Assembly (NCBI RefSeq): GCF_033446685.1
Contig: NZ_JAWQLY010000004.1
Location: 186,001 to 250,000, forward strand
DNA length: 64,000 bases
Direction of reading: 5' to 3'
Source: Modicisalibacter sp033446685
GTDB taxonomy: Bacteria; Pseudomonadota; Gammaproteobacteria; Pseudomonadales; Halomonadaceae
The notes beneath the pieces are model-generated. The model was not told the DNA's origin. It worked only from the letters and a program-made list of their open reading frames with translations, and did no database searches. A program made the position numbers and the translations under genes. The stretch's first letter is position 1, and each line of letters begins with the position of its first letter. Shown one piece after another: positions 24,669 to 32,660 of this stretch.

Positions 24669-25937
24669 TTATATGGCGTTGCCCAGCTCGAAGATCGGCA
24701 AATACATCGAAACGACCAGGCCACCGACCAGCACCCCCAGCACCACGATGATGAACGGCTCGAGCAGCGAGGTCAGGGCATCGACCTTGTTGTCGACTTC
24801 TTCCTCGTAGAAGTCGGCGACCTTGTTGAGCATGGTGTCCATCGAGCCGGCTTCCTCGCCGATGCTGACCATCTGCACCGCCAAGGTCGGGAACAGGTTG
24901 CCGGTACGCATCGCGAAGTGCAGCTGCTGGCCGTTGGAGACGTCGTCGCGAATGCGCAGGATGGCGCGCTCGTAGACGTAGTTGCCGGTCGCCCCGGAGG
25001 CGGTCTCCAGCGATTCGACCAGCGGCACGCCGGCCGAGAAGGTCGTCGCCAGGGTGCGCGAATAGCGCGCCACCGCCGACTTGTCGAGAATGTCGCCGAT
25101 CACCGGCAGCTTGAGCGCGAGCTTGTGCACTCGGTAGGCGAACGCCGGCGAGCGCCTGGTGCCCTGGACGAGGCCGACGATCGCCGCGACGACGATCGCC
25201 AGGCCGGGCAGCCAGTAGGCCTGGGCGAATTCCGAAAGCGTGATGGTCATGCGCGTCATCGCCGGCAGTTCGGCGCCGAAGCCGGCGAACAGGCTCTCGA
25301 ACTGGGGCACGACCTTGACCAGCAGCAGCGCGGTGACGCCGACGCCGACCGCGAGTACCGCGACCGGATAGTAGAGTGCCTTTCGCACCCGCGACTTGAG
25401 CGATTCGACTTTCTCCTTGTAGGTCGCCACGCGCTCGAGCATTCGATCCAGCGCACCGGACTGCTCGCCGGCATCGACCATGTTGGTGAACAGCCGGTCG
25501 AAATGACGCGGATGCTGGCGCAGCGCATCGGAGAAACTGGAACCGGCGGCCACCTCGTCGGCGAGCTTTTGCACCAGGTTGCGCATCGCCGGGTTCTTGA
25601 GACTCTCGGTGACCACGTTGAAGGCCTGCAGCACCGGCACCCCCGCGCGGATCATGGTCGCCATCTGTCGCGAGAACAGCATCACGTCGCGGGCCTTGAT
25701 GCGCCCCGAACCGCCGAACAGGCTGCTCTTCTTGCGAATACTGCTGACGACCACGCCCTGCTTGGCGAGTTCGCGCTCGACCTCGCCGCGCAGGGCCGCG
25801 ACGATCTCGCCGTCGACGACCTGGCCGCGGCTGTTCTTGCCTTTCCAGCGCCAGCGGTAGAGCTGGGTCTTTTCACGTCCGTCGCGTGCCTTGCGGGACT
25901 GCGGGCGCTTGGCGGAGGTGCTTGAGGTAGTAGCCAT
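24669..25937 (-). CDS. pilC: Type IV pilus inner-membrane platform protein PilC
   Basis: 422-residue polytopic protein of the GspF/PilC family, with two tandem GSPII_F domains (about residues 85-205 and 290-410). Each carries a hydrophobic helical hairpin. It couples the PilB assembly ATPase to the pilin-handling machinery. Motifs: VMLFSRQMATMIRAGVPVLQ and the second-domain counterpart YSRTLATTFSAGVPLVESLE. GGGAA precedes the ATG. It lies between pilB and pilD, as usual. Confidence 0.95.
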   Translation of the reverse strand: MATTSSTSAKRPQSRKARDGREKTQLYRWRWKGKNSRGQVVDGEIVAALRGEVERELAKQGVVVSSIRKKSSLFGGSGRIKARDVMLFSRQMATMIRAGVPVLQAFNVVTESLKNPAMRNLVQKLADEVAAGSSFSDALRQHPRHFDRLFTNMVDAGEQSGALDRMLERVATYKEKVESLKSRVRKALYYPVAVLAVGVGVTALLLVKVVPQFESLFAGFGAELPAMTRMTITLSEFAQAYWLPGLAIVVAAIVGLVQGTRRSPAFAYRVHKLALKLPVIGDILDKSAVARYSRTLATTFSAGVPLVESLETASGATGNYVYERAILRIRDDVSNGQQLHFAMRTGNLFPTLAVQMVSIGEEAGSMDTMLNKVADFYEEEVDNKVDALTSLLEPFIIVVLGVLVGGLVVSMYLPIFELGNAI

Positions 25938-26034
25938 TGTCGGTTCCCTGCGCCGTCGTGGGCGCCCGTGCGATCGATTATGCTATCGACCGCGTTGGCG
26001 CGGTCTTTATAGATAGGCGCCCTCTGCGGGGCTT

Positions 26035-27831
26035 TTAATCCTTGGTGACGCGATTGATCTCCTCGAGGCTGGTCAGGCCTTCGAGGACCTTCTGCAGGCC
26101 GCTGCGTCGCAGGTCGGGGTAGCCCTCCTGGCGAGCGGCATCGTCGATATCCATGGCGTTGGCTTCCTGCATGATCAGCCGGCCGATCTTTGAGCGAATC
26201 GGCACCACCTCGTAGATGCCCAGCCGGCCCTGATAACCCAGCGTGCACTGGTTGCAGCCCACCGGCTGGTAGATCGTCGCACCGGCGAGCTCCTCGTCGC
26301 TGAAGCCTTCCTCGTGCAACGCCTCGCGCGGGATGTCGGCGGGCTTCTTGCAATGGCTGCACAGCTTGCGGGCCAGCCGCTGGGCGATGATCAGCGACAC
26401 GGAGCTTGCGATGTTGAACGGCGCGATGCCCATGTTGCGCAGACGGGTCAGGGTTTCCGCCGCCGAGTTGGTGTGCAGCGTCGACAGCACCAGGTGACCG
26501 GTCTGCGAGGCCTTGACGGCGATCTCGGCGGTTTCCAGGTCGCGAATCTCGCCGACCATCACCACGTCGGGGTCCTGGCGCAGGAAGGCGCGCAGCGCCG
26601 AGGCGAAATCCAGGCCGATCTTGGGCAGCACGTTGACCTGGTTGATGCCCGGCATCTTGATCTCCACCGGGTCTTCGGCGGTGGAGATGTTGCGCTCGTC
26701 GGTATTGAGGATATTGAGCCCGGTATACAGCGTCACCGTCTTGCCGCTGCCGGTGGGCCCGGTGACCAGGATCATGCCCTGCGGCTGGCCGAGGGCCGTC
26801 TCGTAGATCGCCTTCTGGGTCGGGGTGAAGCCCAGCGCGTCGATACCCAGCTTGGCCGATGCCGAATCGAGGATACGCAGCACGATCTTCTCGCCGTAGA
26901 CGGTGGGCAGCGAGTTGACGCGGAAGTCGATCGAGCGGCTCTTGGAGAGCTTGAGCTTGATCGCGCCGTCCTGCGGTAGGCGGCGCTCGGAAATGTCCAG
27001 CCGCGCCATCACCTTGAGTCGCGCGGCGATGCGCGTGCGCATGTTGAAGGGCGGACGGGCGACCTCGAGCAGGATGCCGTCGATACGCAGGCGAATCCGG
27101 TAGCTGGTCTCGTAGGGCTCGAAGTGAATGTCCGAGGCGCCGCGGCGAATGGCGTCGAGCAGGATCTTGTTGACGTACTTGACCACCGGCGCGTCGTCGC
27201 TCGAGGCGCTGATGTTGGGGCCATCGTCCTCTTCCACGCCCTCGACGTTGCCGTACTCCAACCCGTCTAGACCTTCCTCCTCGTCCAGCGCCTCGAGCAT
27301 ATTGTCGGCGTCGGCCTGGGCCAGGTAGCTCTCGACTGCCGGTTCGAGCTGGTCGATCGGCGCCAGCACGCCCTCGACCGACAGCCCGGTGGCGAACTGC
27401 AATTCGTCGAGCATCGCCAACGACGAGGGGTAGGGCACCGCCACGGTCAGCCGGTGGCCGACGCGGATCAATGGCAGGATGCAGTGGCGGCGCAACACCT
27501 GATCGGGCATGTCGCGGTGCGGGGGCAGGATCTCCTTGCGCAGCGCGTCGAGGTCGACGATCGGCAGGCCGTATTCGTGGGCCGCCGCCTGGGTCGCCTC
27601 GCGTGCCGGCACCAGGCCAGTGTCGATGACGTGCTTTAAGAGCGAGGTTTCCTGGCGACTGGCCTCCTGCTCGGCCTGTTGGAGCGCCGCCGCGTCGACT
27701 AGGCCCTCGGCGAGCAGCCGTCGCGACAGGCCGCGCAGCCCATCGCCGGCGGCATTCTGGGACGCTCGCGCCAGCGGTGAATGGTCTCCGGCGCCTGGGC
27801 CGGCAGTATGAGAGGGCTGGTAGGAGGTCAT
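26035..27831 (-). CDS. pilB: Type IV pilus assembly ATPase PilB
   Basis: 598-residue hexameric extension ATPase. The N-terminal MshEN/GspE_N-type domain covers roughly residues 30-180. Walker A GPTGSGKT is near residue 359. The Asp box and Walker B lie in RQDPDVVMVGEIRDLETAEIA near 420-440. A zinc site is formed by CSHC and CNQC near 490-535. An acidic linker (EALDEEEGLDGLEYGNVEGV) separates the N-terminal domain from the motor. The ATG at 27831 has no strong ribosome-binding site. First gene of pilBCD, divergent from pilA across 368 bases. Confidence 0.96.
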   Translation of the reverse strand: MTSYQPSHTAGPGAGDHSPLARASQNAAGDGLRGLSRRLLAEGLVDAAALQQAEQEASRQETSLLKHVIDTGLVPAREATQAAAHEYGLPIVDLDALRKEILPPHRDMPDQVLRRHCILPLIRVGHRLTVAVPYPSSLAMLDELQFATGLSVEGVLAPIDQLEPAVESYLAQADADNMLEALDEEEGLDGLEYGNVEGVEEDDGPNISASSDDAPVVKYVNKILLDAIRRGASDIHFEPYETSYRIRLRIDGILLEVARPPFNMRTRIAARLKVMARLDISERRLPQDGAIKLKLSKSRSIDFRVNSLPTVYGEKIVLRILDSASAKLGIDALGFTPTQKAIYETALGQPQGMILVTGPTGSGKTVTLYTGLNILNTDERNISTAEDPVEIKMPGINQVNVLPKIGLDFASALRAFLRQDPDVVMVGEIRDLETAEIAVKASQTGHLVLSTLHTNSAAETLTRLRNMGIAPFNIASSVSLIIAQRLARKLCSHCKKPADIPREALHEEGFSDEELAGATIYQPVGCNQCTLGYQGRLGIYEVVPIRSKIGRLIMQEANAMDIDDAARQEGYPDLRRSGLQKVLEGLTSLEEINRVTKD

Positions 27832-28199
27832 GGCTGGATCGTTGGCCTCGTTGAGCTGCGCTCGGCATGAACAAGCATGGAGAAAACGGGCGCCGATAGG
27901 GGGCGCCTAGTATTTCTACCTTACCTCAAACCGGCGTTTGACGCGCAATAACCCATGAATGCCTGCGCTATTCGAAGCATGGCCTTGTCGAGCGCCACGT
28001 ATGCTGGGGACATGGGCGAATGCAGGGGTCGATGGCGCTCAAGCGAGTGGGCTTTCCGCCGATAACTAGCGTTGAAACTATCGGCTCATGCAAACGCATG
28101 ACCCATGTGATAGCTTCCCGATGATGTGGCTGGTATACAGGCATGGCGGTATTCGGGGAACTTAAATTGAGTAGCAAAGGCTTCGAAGGGGAGCAGTAA
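27832..28199. other. Divergent pilB-pilA intergenic region (368 bases)
   Basis: No gene is seen. It must hold the promoters of pilB and pilA. A careful check for the GG-N10-GC pattern of a sigma54 promoter upstream of pilA found no match. TGGTATACA (28131-28139) resembles an extended -10 but lacks a -35. GGGGAG (28189-28194) is the pilA ribosome-binding site. Confidence 0.6.
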
Positions 28200-28628
28200 A
28201 TGAACCAGGCAAAGTTTCAGGCGGCGCGACGTCAGGGCGGTTTTACCCTGATCGAGCTGATGATCGTGGTAGCGATTGTGGGTATCTTGGCGGCGGTTGC
28301 TATTCCTCGTTACCAAGATTACACGGCACGAGCAGAGGTATCTGAGGGGCTGGGTGTACTTGGCGCAGCTAAAACTACAGTCTCTGAGAATATTATGAGT
28401 GGTTCAGATGAGTGTGCAGGTGTCCAAGGCGATGTTGGTAAAACGACTTTAGCTTGTGATGCGGATACAGGGGCATTAACAGCTACTGTAAATACAGATT
28501 CACGAGGCAATGTTGCTGTCACATTTACACCGACTGCTGATAATGGTGGAGTTGAATGGGCATGCACTACCCCTACTGCAGCTAACTATCCTTATGTCCC
28601 TTCAGATTGTCGTGACGGCGGTTCTTAA
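28200..28628 (+). CDS. pilA: Type IVa major pilin PilA
   Basis: 142-residue prepilin. The leader MNQAKFQAARRQGG is cleaved by PilD before phenylalanine (GG/FTLIELMI), and Glu5 of the mature protein is present. A hydrophobic alpha1 helix runs to AIPRYQDYTARA. The globular part has four cysteines: SDECAG with TLAC, and WACTT with SDC; the last pair forms the usual C-terminal disulfide loop. Base use changes inside the gene: the start matches the GC-rich neighbours, whereas from about 28320 A/T-ending codons dominate, as in exchanged pilin cassettes. It is divergent from pilB, with a terminator behind; no other pil genes flank it on this side. Confidence 0.94.
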   Translation: MNQAKFQAARRQGGFTLIELMIVVAIVGILAAVAIPRYQDYTARAEVSEGLGVLGAAKTTVSENIMSGSDECAGVQGDVGKTTLACDADTGALTATVNTDSRGNVAVTFTPTADNGGVEWACTTPTAANYPYVPSDCRDGGS

Positions 28629-28637
28629 TTAATAATT

Positions 28638-28680
28638 AGCCAGGCTCGGCGATTAAGCTTTGCTGAGTCTGGCTGTTGTT
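28638..28680 (+). terminator. Terminator after pilA
   Basis: AGCCAGGCTCGGC (28638-28650) pairs with GCTGAGTCTGGCT (28662-28674), with two G-T pairs, followed by a T-rich GTTGTTT. Confidence 0.8.
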
Positions 28681-28694
28681 TAAGTATGTATTGC

Positions 28695-28976
28695 TCAATA
28701 CAAAGCCTGCTCCTCACTTACTACTTCCTTCAATAATTCCAGATACAAGCGATCAGCCTCGGAAAACTCCGCCGGGTCGTCGGAAATATGCACGCTAGTG
28801 GTATCGCTGATCTCGTTGGCGATACGCGTCATTACTTCCCGGTCGTTGCCTTGCCCGAGATGCTTGCGGGCGACGCTGAGCGATTGTTCGAGTATCTGGG
28901 GGTCCTGCAGTAGTTTCTTGATAAAGGCGCGCAGTTCGTTGATCACGCGCGCTTTCTGCATTTCCGAGCTGGCCAT
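28695..28976 (-). CDS. Small conserved hypothetical protein
   Basis: 93 residues from the ATG at 28976, with GGAGAGG about eight bases upstream (an in-frame GTG at 28991 is inside that site). The protein is acidic and predicted mainly helical: NELRAFIKKLLQDPQILEQS near residues 13-32 and EADRLYLELLKEVVSEEQAL at the end. No cysteines, signal peptide or membrane segment, and no domain I recognise. It converges with pilA across a terminator. A cytosolic protein-binding role would be guesswork. Confidence 0.7.
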   Translation of the reverse strand: MASSEMQKARVINELRAFIKKLLQDPQILEQSLSVARKHLGQGNDREVMTRIANEISDTTSVHISDDPAEFSEADRLYLELLKEVVSEEQALY

Positions 28977-29346
28977 GGTCTGCCTCTCCACGAATCGATG
29001 ACTGACTGGAACATCATGCCGCGAACGATAGCATGGCCGCGCCGCGCGCGTCAGCGGGCTCGTGATCAGGCCGATCGCGTAGCCTCTTGTTGGGGCCGCT
29101 TCGGTTCGGCGCTAGCGACTTGCAGTTCGCTGACCGAAGCATTGATGTCATGCCGTGCGGCTAAACGTCAGTCCACGCCGGGTGTAATTTTTTGTTACTC
29201 GACTAGGCATACTGACTTACACTTTCCTTGGGTCACAAGCCTCAGTTCGCCTACGAGGGAGCCTCGACCGGGGCGGTTGCGTGACGATCCGCGTTCATGT
29301 CGGGCTGCGTCGCGTGGGAAGGGGATCGAATATCAAGAGGAAGGCT
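28977..29346. other. Gene-free stretch of 370 bases between two small genes
   Basis: Nothing convincing is coded here on either strand. It must carry divergent promoters for the genes at 28695 and 29347. The part at 29185-29235 is richer in A/T (a TTTTTTG run and TACACTTTCC). No strong palindrome or repeat was seen. Confidence 0.5.
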
Positions 29347-29676
29347 ATGTTCGTCAAGCGTAATGCCAAGGGTGAAATCGAACTGGTCAGCCGGCACCTG
29401 ACGCCGGACTGCACCGAGTACCTGGCAGCCGACGCCAAGGAGTGGCGTGCGTTTCTGGCTGAAGAGAGCGGTACCCGGATGCAATGGCAGGAATCCGACC
29501 AGCAGTTGATTCGCGTGCTCGAGGACCTGATCGAGGCGCTGATCGAAAGCGGCACGCTGGATATTGCCAAGCTGCCCGAGGCGGCGCGCAGCAAGCTGGC
29601 CGATCGGCGATTGATGCGTTATCAGCAGCAGGTCGACAAGGCCCAGATCGAGCTGCGCTATGAGGAGTCACATTGA
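29347..29676 (+). CDS. Conserved small protein of the 'tryptophan synthase beta-like' family
   Basis: 109 residues. It resembles the short Pseudomonas/Halomonas proteins that databases call 'tryptophan synthase subunit beta-like'; they have no PLP site and no evident relation to TrpB. Start motif MFVKRNAKGEIELVSR, then an acidic stretch LAADAKEWRAFLAEE, then the helical core LIRVLEDLIEALIESG (about residues 55-70), ending LADRRLMRYQQQVDKAQIEL. The ATG at 29347 follows AGGAAGG. Function unknown. The match is from memory of the family, not from a search. Confidence 0.7.
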   Translation: MFVKRNAKGEIELVSRHLTPDCTEYLAADAKEWRAFLAEESGTRMQWQESDQQLIRVLEDLIEALIESGTLDIAKLPEAARSKLADRRLMRYQQQVDKAQIELRYEESH

Positions 29677-29759
29677 AGTCAGGTGAGGGCTAGGCGTGGG
29701 AGGGAGCCTCTTTCCGATGGTTTGCTTTTCTTTCCTCCGCCATCTTTTCCCTTCCTCGC

Positions 29760-30923
29760 TCAGCCGCGTCCCGGCCCCTGCCAGAGTCGCAACCGCCCCA
29801 GCCAGGGGAGCGTATCGGCGGCCTCGCGCAGCCGACCGGCCTGACGGTCGAGGTCCGGGCGCGCTTCGTCCTCGGCGGTGTACAGCGAGACGTCGATGCG
29901 ATCGTCGAGATAGTGCAGGTCCAGCGCGATGCGCTGTTGCCAGCAGGGCAGTTCGCCCCAGACCCGGGCCAGTTCTTGTTCGACGTCACCACGCAGCGGC
30001 AGGGTCAGCGCACGGTCGGGCACCTCGTCGTGGGAATCGTCCTGCGGGTCGATGTGGAAGGTGATGTCGGTCAGCTGCGGATAGGCGCGGTAGAGCTCGC
30101 GGCACACCTCGTTGCCGATCTCGTGGGCCTCCGAAACGGTCAGGCGTGGCCCGACCACCAGGTGCAGGTCGAGCAGCACCTGCTCGGCGAGGGTGCGGGT
30201 ACGCAACTGGTGTATGTCGTGCACGCCGGGCACGGTCAGGGCGATGTCGTGCATGCGCTGCTGGTCGGCCTCGGGCAGGGCGGTGTCGATGAGCTCCTTG
30301 CCGGCGTCCCACAGCAGCGTGACGCCGATCTTGCCGACCAGCACGCCGACGACGACGGCGGCGACGGCATCCATCCAGCCCGCACCCAGCTGGCTGCCGA
30401 TCAGCCCGACGAGCACCGCGATGGTGGAGAGCGCATCGCTGCGGTGGTGCCAGGCGTTGGCCTCGAGCAACCGCGAGTTGACGCGTCGGGCCGTGGTCAG
30501 CGTGTAGCGGAAGAGCCACTCCTTGGCGAGTAGGGCGGCCACCGTCAAGCCGATCGCCACGGCCCCGGCGGGCGGCGTCGACGCGCCCTCCAGCAGCCGG
30601 CTGAGGCTATCCCAGGCGATGCCGCCAGCGACGAACAGCAGCACGCTGCCCAGCAGCAGCGTACCCAGCGTTTCGATGCGGCCGTGGCCATAGGGATGAT
30701 CGTGGTCGGGTTCCTGACGGCCGAAATGGGTGGCGACGATCACGAAGACGTCGGTGACCAGATCCGAGAAGGAGTGGATACCGTCGGCGACCAGCGCCGC
30801 CGAGCCGGCTGCCAGGCCGACGACGATCTTGGCGACACCCAGTATGGTGTTCAGGACGCTGCCGACTACGGTCACGCGGTGGGCAAGGCGTGTATCTTGT
30901 TGCTGGGTCGTGGCGGTTGGCAT
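29760..30923 (-). CDS. Cation diffusion facilitator (FieF-like) metal exporter
   Basis: 387-residue CDF transporter that exports divalent metals in exchange for protons. The transport-site signature VADGIHSFSDLVTD (TM2) and the HHRSDALST sequence (TM5) supply the histidine/aspartate ligands. DHDHPYGHGRIETLG after TM2 is typical of the FieF/Zn-Fe branch. The C-terminal cytoplasmic metal-binding domain follows near residue 210, and the tail (about 290-387) is longer than in FieF (about 300 residues). The metal is not certain. It is divergent from trkH, 77 bases away. Confidence 0.9.
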   Translation of the reverse strand: MPTATTQQQDTRLAHRVTVVGSVLNTILGVAKIVVGLAAGSAALVADGIHSFSDLVTDVFVIVATHFGRQEPDHDHPYGHGRIETLGTLLLGSVLLFVAGGIAWDSLSRLLEGASTPPAGAVAIGLTVAALLAKEWLFRYTLTTARRVNSRLLEANAWHHRSDALSTIAVLVGLIGSQLGAGWMDAVAAVVVGVLVGKIGVTLLWDAGKELIDTALPEADQQRMHDIALTVPGVHDIHQLRTRTLAEQVLLDLHLVVGPRLTVSEAHEIGNEVCRELYRAYPQLTDITFHIDPQDDSHDEVPDRALTLPLRGDVEQELARVWGELPCWQQRIALDLHYLDDRIDVSLYTAEDEARPDLDRQAGRLREAADTLPWLGRLRLWQGPGRG

Positions 30924-31000
30924 TTAGCGAGTCCGCGAATATGAGAAATTAATGCGTTATAGTTGCGGCCCGTAGTCGAGGATGCAAGGGAACGATTTCA

Positions 31001-32479
31001 ATGACTTCGATTGCAGTGCCGCGCCTGGTGTCATCGCGTTGGGCACCGGTTCTCAAGGTGCTGGCCATGCTCTGGCTGGTGTTGGCCGCCTTCATGGTGA
31101 TGCCCTGGCTGGTGCTGATCGCCGAGCGTGACGCCGACGCAAGGGCCTTTGCGCTGTCGCTGGCGATCGTGGTGGGCACGGTGGTGGTGGCGCTGTTGAT
31201 GACCTGGCGTACCGAAGTCGAACTCAAGCCCCGTCAGATGTTCGTGCTGACCACGTTGAGCTGGGTGACGGTCAGCGGCTTCGCCAGCCTGCCATTGGTG
31301 CTCGGCGCGCCGCAACTGTCGTTCACCGATGCGGTCTTCGAGTCGGTATCGGCAATTACCACCACCGGCTCGACGGTGCTGGTGGGCATCGAGCGGCTGT
31401 CCGACGGGCTCAAGCTATGGCGCGGCATGATGCAGTGGCTGGGTGGTATCGGCATCATCGTCATGGCGATCGCCATCCTGCCGTTCCTCAAGGTCGGTGG
31501 CATGCGGCTGTTCCATACCGAGTCCTCGGATTGGTCGGACAAGGTGATGCCGCGCACCGGCGGCATCGCCAAGGCGACCATGACGATATACGTGGGCCTG
31601 ACCGGGCTGGCGGTGGTGAGCTACTGGCTGGCGGGCATGCTGCCGCTGGACGCGGTAGTGCTCGGCATGACCTCGCTGTCGACCGGTGGCTTCGCCAACT
31701 CCGACGCTTCGTTCAGTGCCTATGCCGACCGGCCGCTGCTCCTGTGGCTGGGGTCGTTGTTCATGCTCAGTGGCGCGCTGCCTTTCGTGCTCTATATCCG
31801 CAGCATGCGCGGCGCACCCTCGGCATTGTGGAACGATCAGCAGGTGCGCGGCATGCTGATGTTGCTGATGCTGGCGATCGTCATGTTGACGACCTATCGC
31901 GTAATGAGCGGCACCCCGGCCTTCGAGGCGCTGACCCAGGTGTCCTTCAACGTGATCTCGGTGGTCACCACCACCGGTTACGCCTCGGACGATTACACGC
32001 TCTGGGGTGGGCTGGCGATCGTGGCGTTCTTCTACCTCACCTTCGTCGGTGGCTGCAGCGGCTCGACCAGTGGCGGCATGAAGATATTCCGCTTCCAGAT
32101 CGCGCTGTTGATGCTGCGCAACCAGCTGCGCTTCCTGATTCACAGCAACGGGGTCTTCGCCCAGCGCTACAATGCCAGCCTGCTCAACGACGAGATCGTG
32201 CGTGGCGTGGTGGCGTTCTCGTTCTTCTTCTTTCTGACCGTGGCGGGGCTGGCCCTGGGGCTTGCGGTATTGGGACTCGACCTGGTCACCGCGCTGTCCG
32301 GCGCAGCCACCGCGGTAGCCAATGTCGGCCCGGGGTTGGGTGACGTGATCGGCCCCGCCGGCAATTTCTCGAGCCTGCCCGATGCCGCCAAGTGGCTGCT
32401 CTGCGTGGGCATGCTGATGGGCCGGCTGGAGATTTTGACCGTGTTGGTGCTATTGACGCCGATGTTCTGGAAGAAATGA
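31001..32479 (+). CDS. trkH: Trk-type potassium uptake protein TrkH
   Basis: 492-residue K+ transporter membrane subunit built from four M1-P-M2 repeats. Selectivity-filter glycines are seen in the four pore loops: TTTGSTVL, STGGFANS, TTTGYASD and GPGLGDVIG. AAGGGAA precedes the ATG. It needs the TrkA gating subunit, which is not in the window. In halophiles, fast K+ uptake is the first response to salt stress. An AGCT-heptad array starts 41 bases after its stop. Confidence 0.94.
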   Translation: MTSIAVPRLVSSRWAPVLKVLAMLWLVLAAFMVMPWLVLIAERDADARAFALSLAIVVGTVVVALLMTWRTEVELKPRQMFVLTTLSWVTVSGFASLPLVLGAPQLSFTDAVFESVSAITTTGSTVLVGIERLSDGLKLWRGMMQWLGGIGIIVMAIAILPFLKVGGMRLFHTESSDWSDKVMPRTGGIAKATMTIYVGLTGLAVVSYWLAGMLPLDAVVLGMTSLSTGGFANSDASFSAYADRPLLLWLGSLFMLSGALPFVLYIRSMRGAPSALWNDQQVRGMLMLLMLAIVMLTTYRVMSGTPAFEALTQVSFNVISVVTTTGYASDDYTLWGGLAIVAFFYLTFVGGCSGSTSGGMKIFRFQIALLMLRNQLRFLIHSNGVFAQRYNASLLNDEIVRGVVAFSFFFFLTVAGLALGLAVLGLDLVTALSGAATAVANVGPGLGDVIGPAGNFSSLPDAAKWLLCVGMLMGRLEILTVLVLLTPMFWKK

Positions 32480-32520
32480 GCTACGGGGCGCGGGCGGCGA
32501 GCCACGCGCTAAGATCTGCC

Positions 32521-32660
32521 GTAGCTCGTAGCTCGTAGCTCGTAGCTCGTAGCTCGTAGCTCGTAGCTCGAAGCTCGTAGCTCGTAGCTCGTAGCTCGAA
32601 GCTCGAAGCTCGAAGCTCGAAGCTCGTAGCTCGTAGCTCGTAGCTCGTAGCTCGAAGCTA
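32521..32660 (-). repeat. Heptanucleotide tandem array, 20 units (AGCTACG/AGCTTCG)
   Basis: Twenty seven-base units fill 140 bases: on the + strand GTAGCTC (about 14) and GAAGCTC (about 6), interspersed. Read on the minus strand, the first unit overlaps the TAG stop codon of the acyltransferase gene (32658-32660), so the array begins exactly at the gene end. The unit GAAGCTC is the reverse complement of the CTTCGAG unit at 21023-21071. Because seven is not divisible by three and no stop arises, several frames read through it; this is not taken as coding. Confidence 0.97.

Noticed and set aside
25682..27874. A 730-codon minus-strand frame overlapping pilB
   Set aside because: Out of frame with pilB; arginine/proline-rich composition without any motif. 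PilB in the other frame has every expected motif.
28091..28104. CAAACGCATG upstream of pilA as a PsrA site
   Set aside because: Only the left arm matches; the right arm GTTTG is absent.
28080..28199. Sigma54 promoter for pilA
   Set aside because: pilA in Pseudomonas is RpoN-dependent, but no GG-N10-GC pair at the right spacing is present; the nearest (28128-28142) has an 11-base gap.
32521..32660. Possible CRISPR array
   Set aside because: Units are seven bases with no spacers and no cas genes nearby.
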